Origin: an uncultured Saprospiraceae bacterium | GTDB taxonomy: Bacteria; Bacteroidota; Bacteroidia; Chitinophagales; Saprospiraceae | DNA: 8,870 nucleotides | Reading direction: 5' to 3' | NCBI GenBank assembly: GCA_937921525.1 | Contig: CAKZUM010000491.1 | Location: 1-8,870 of the forward strand | Shown: piece after piece, positions 7,228-8,870 of the stretch | How positions within the stretch are numbered: the stretch's first letter is position 1 | How the letters are laid out: every line of letters starts with the position of its first letter | Notes under the pieces: generated by a model | What the model was told of the DNA's origin: nothing | Seen by the model: the letters and a program-made list of their open reading frames with translations, nothing else | The model's database searches: none | Program-made: the position numbers and the translations under genes

Positions 7228-8079
7228 TTGAAGCGTTCATATCTGATAGTAGGAATTGTTTTGTTGGTACTGTTCTTAGATCAAGCCTTAAAGATCTGGG
7301 TCAAAACAAATATGGAGTATGGGGAATACTTTAATTTGTTAGGATTTGATTGGGCGCAAATTCATTTTGTAGAGAACAATGGAATGGCCTTTGGTCTGAG
7401 TATGGGCGAATCTGTAGGGAAAATTGTTCTTGGGGTATTCTTGGGAATGGTCTTATTTTTTTTAGGCTACTACTTTAAGAATAAATCAAGCGTTGATATT
7501 CCTGGAACACTAGTCGGTACTTTTTCAGTTGTTATTTTAGCGGCATTGCTATTAGGTCTGAGTACGAGTAATGGGGATTATGGTAAGTTGGCTTTAAGTT
7601 TATTTAGAATCGCAGCAGTGTTTTTTCTGATTTATTATATTCGAGTTTTAATAGATACCAAAGTTCATTTTGGGCTGCTACTCAGTTTCGCTTTAATTCT
7701 GGCAGGCGCATTAGGGAATATTATTGATAGTGCTATTTACGGACAATTATTCTCTTCCTCTCCTTATCATGGTGGCTTGGCACAAATGTTTCCAGAGGAA
7801 GGCTATGCAGGTTTCTTGTATGGAAAGGTAGTAGATATGTTATACTTTCCTTTATTTCGAGGTCATTTTCCTTCTTGGTTTCCTTTCTGGAGTAACGAAC
7901 CATTCTTGTTTTTTCGACCCGTCTTTAATCTAGCAGATACATCTATTACCTTAGGAGTATTAAATATTCTATTATTTCAACGAGACTTTTTTGCAGAGTT
8001 AGAAGAAGATCAAGCAACCTTGACTAAGATGGAAGCGGATGAATCTTTTGATAATTTGGAAGAAAGGGTAGTGGAGTAA
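7228..8079 (+). CDS. lspA: Lipoprotein signal peptidase II with an extra two-helix insert
   Basis: LspA is the inner-membrane aspartyl protease that cuts signal peptides from prolipoproteins after lipid attachment. The start is TTG 7228: the in-frame stop at 7207 bounds the frame and the first ATG lies 28 codons inside, past TM1. Conserved elements are DQALKIWVK (18-26), ENNGMAFG (49-56), GNIIDS with catalytic D167, and FNLADTSIT with catalytic D237. The periplasmic loop (about 172-230) is long and contains HGKVVDMLYFPLF-like sequence, as in Bacteroidota LspA. At 283 residues it is well above E. coli LspA (164) and longer than I expect for the phylum. The excess includes residues of about 60-113, which add two hydrophobic helices resembling the TM2-TM3 hairpin that follows. 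Both catalytic Asp remain, so it is probably active. A terminator follows 24 bp downstream. Confidence 0.94.
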   Translation: MKRSYLIVGIVLLVLFLDQALKIWVKTNMEYGEYFNLLGFDWAQIHFVENNGMAFGLSMGESVGKIVLGVFLGMVLFFLGYYFKNKSSVDIPGTLVGTFSVVILAALLLGLSTSNGDYGKLALSLFRIAAVFFLIYYIRVLIDTKVHFGLLLSFALILAGALGNIIDSAIYGQLFSSSPYHGGLAQMFPEEGYAGFLYGKVVDMLYFPLFRGHFPSWFPFWSNEPFLFFRPVFNLADTSITLGVLNILLFQRDFFAELEEDQATLTKMEADESFDNLEERVVE

Positions 8080-8102
8080 GATTGTATTATAGCATAGGAA
8101 CT

Positions 8103-8140
8103 AAAATAGGGGATGTCTTGAGAAAGGCATCCCCTATTTT
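8103..8140. terminator. Bidirectional intrinsic terminator between lspA and the basic-tail gene
   Basis: AAAATAGGGGATG (8103-8115) and CATCCCCTATTTT (8128-8140) pair perfectly over 13 bp, with a 12-nt loop that can close two further pairs. The A and T tracts at the ends give a U-rich tail in both directions. It sits 24 bp after the lspA stop and 9 bp after the stop of the convergent minus-strand gene, so it can terminate both. Confidence 0.9.
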
Positions 8141-8148
8141 GGTCTAAC

Positions 8149-8870
8149 TCACTTCTTTCTGGGCTTTCTCGTTGTCTTAGGCTTCTTTTTAGAAGTGCTT
8201 ACCTCAAATTCTATAACATCTCCTGCTGATAACTTTCCTTTTTTAGTTGTTCTTTTTACAGGTGCTTTCTTTACTGTTTTTTTAGCAGCGGGTTTGGCTG
8301 TAGTCTTTCTAGTAGTGGATTTAACGGTAGTTTTTTTAGTGGCAGGTTTAGCTACTGTTTTTCTAGTGGTGGATTTAGCGGTAGTTTTTTTAGTGGCAGG
8401 TTTAGCTACTGTTTTTCTAGTGGTGGATTTAGCGGTAGTTTTTTTAGTAGCAGGTTTAGCTGCTGTTTTTCTAGTAGTGGATTTAGCGGTAATTTTTTTA
8501 GTGGCAGGTTTAGCTGCTGTTTTTCTATTGGTGGATTTAGCTGCTGTTTTTTTAGCAGCAGGTTTAGCCGTAGTTTTTCTAGCGGCAGGTTTAGCGGTAG
8601 TTTTTTTAGCAGCAGGTTTAGCCGTTGTTTTTCTAGCAGCAGGTTTAGCTGTAGCTTTTTTAGTGATAGTTTTGGCTGCTGTTTTTTTAGCAACGGGTTT
8701 CGTTGCTGTTTTTCTAGTAGTGGATTTGGAATTTAGTCCAGCTTTAGCAGCAGGTTTCTTATCTGCTGCTAAAGAGTCATCGGAAGACGGTGATTCTTCC
8801 TTTATTTCATGAATTACTGGCTTTTTTTTTTACTGCTTAACTCTTTGACACCAGCTATTTTCTGGTCGAT
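8149..8870 (-). CDS. Histone-H1-like Lys/Ala/Thr-rich C-terminal region, 5'-partial, frame broken at an A10 run
   Basis: The minus strand enters the window reading IDQKIAGVKELSSKKKSQ and stops at 8816-8814. Just before that stop is a run of ten A (8831-8822). In the neighbouring frame the same A run leads into 226 open codons down to TGA at 8151-8149. These encode KKKPVIHEIKEESPSSDD, then 17 nine-residue basic repeats, then GKLSAGDVIEFEVSTSKKK and a final KPRKK. This second frame has an in-frame stop just upstream (8832-8830) and no ATG, GTG or TTG, so it cannot start alone. The natural reading is one protein whose frames join by a -1 slip or one extra A. Lys/Ala/Pro repeats of this type bind DNA or RNA non-specifically in bacterial H1-like proteins and in tails of HU or topoisomerases. 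The domain upstream is outside the window, so the parent protein is not identified. Confidence 0.7.
8269..8727 (-). repeat. 17 tandem 27-bp units coding basic nonapeptides
   Basis: From residue KSTTRKTAT (starting at 8727) to KPAAKKTVK (ending at 8269), the minus-strand frame is a gapless series of 17 nine-codon units with consensus K-[PS]-x-x-[KR]-K-T-x-A. In the C-terminal half the units alternate KPATKKTTA and KSTTRKTVA, so the DNA has a higher-order 54-bp period. The N-terminal half is mostly KPAAKKTTA/KPAARKTTA. Such an array is prone to change copy number by slippage or recombination, always in multiples of nine residues and so in frame. Confidence 0.9.
8822..8831 (-). promoter_or_regulatory. 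A10 homopolymer, candidate -1 frameshift or transcriptional slippage site
   Basis: The minus strand reads AGT, ten A, then GCC. The incoming frame (AGT AAA AAA AAA AGC CAG TAA) ends within a few codons. Re-reading one A gives AAA AAG CCA and opens the long basic tail. The end of the run contains A-AAA-AAG, the same kind of slippery heptamer used in the E. coli dnaX -1 frameshift. A true site, transcriptional slippage, a phase-variable tract or a one-base deletion in the assembly would all look the same here. Confidence 0.55.

Noticed and set aside
8406..8693. A 95-codon minus-strand frame with LNLLLKKQQ-like repeats
   Set aside because: It is an out-of-frame shadow of the tandem repeat. The correct frame is open much further in both directions and ends next to the terminator.
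8269..8727. The repeat array considered as a CRISPR array
   Set aside because: Units are contiguous 27-bp repeats with no unique spacers, they stay in one reading frame, and there are no cas genes.
8195..8812. A 205-codon plus-strand frame of repeated FLVAGLAVV-type hydrophobic units
   Set aside because: It is the antisense reading of the Lys/Ala/Thr repeats (AAA to TTT, GCT to AGC). The opposite strand has a sensible basic protein and a properly placed terminator.

Overview
The window looks like chromosomal DNA of a member of the Bacteroidota, plausibly near Saprospiraceae or Chitinophagia. The grounds are AT-rich DNA, start codons without Shine-Dalgarno sequences, a candidate TAnnTTTG promoter, and Bacteroidota-type versions of several proteins. 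These include a DksA/TraR-like protein that has lost its zinc finger and lies directly upstream of lspA, an LspA with the long periplasmic loop, and a class A PBP with a long charged inter-domain insert. The taxon is inferred from remembered family features; no search was run.

Layout. Positions 1-182 hold an intrinsic terminator for a gene left of the window. A histone-deacetylase-superfamily hydrolase (183-1085, +) then converges, with a 4-bp gap, on a minus-strand block. Read in its own direction, that block is aroB (3-dehydroquinate synthase, 6232-5162), a class A penicillin-binding protein (4915-2264) and a predicted lipoprotein of unknown function (2169-1090). A 47-bp inverted repeat lies between the last two. 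Between aroB and the next plus-strand genes is a gene-free stretch of about 530 bp (6233-6764) holding a 136-bp near-palindrome and a smaller hairpin. Then come a DksA/TraR-like regulator (6765-7139, +) and lspA (7228-8079, +, TTG start), closed by a strong bidirectional terminator (8103-8140). On the far side a minus-strand gene enters from the right edge and encodes a histone-H1-like Lys/Ala/Thr/Pro tail made of 17 nine-residue repeats (8149-8870).

How the genes relate. PBP1A (peptidoglycan synthesis) and LspA (lipoprotein maturation) are envelope functions, the predicted lipoprotein would be an LspA substrate, and aroB feeds aromatic amino-acid and cofactor synthesis. The HDAC-like protein and the basic-tailed protein act in the cytoplasm or nucleoid. 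This is mainly a housekeeping region; no phage, CRISPR, toxin-antitoxin or defence cassette is visible.

The unusual items are: (1) the right-edge gene is split by a 10-A homopolymer, with frames that join only by a -1 shift or a one-base length change; (2) LspA carries an extra two-helix segment that looks like an internal duplication of its own TM2-TM3 hairpin; (3) a 136-bp palindrome is centred exactly on GACGAAATTTCGTC and resembles a MITE or long hairpin; (4) a 47-bp inverted repeat overlaps the longest possible start of the lipoprotein gene.
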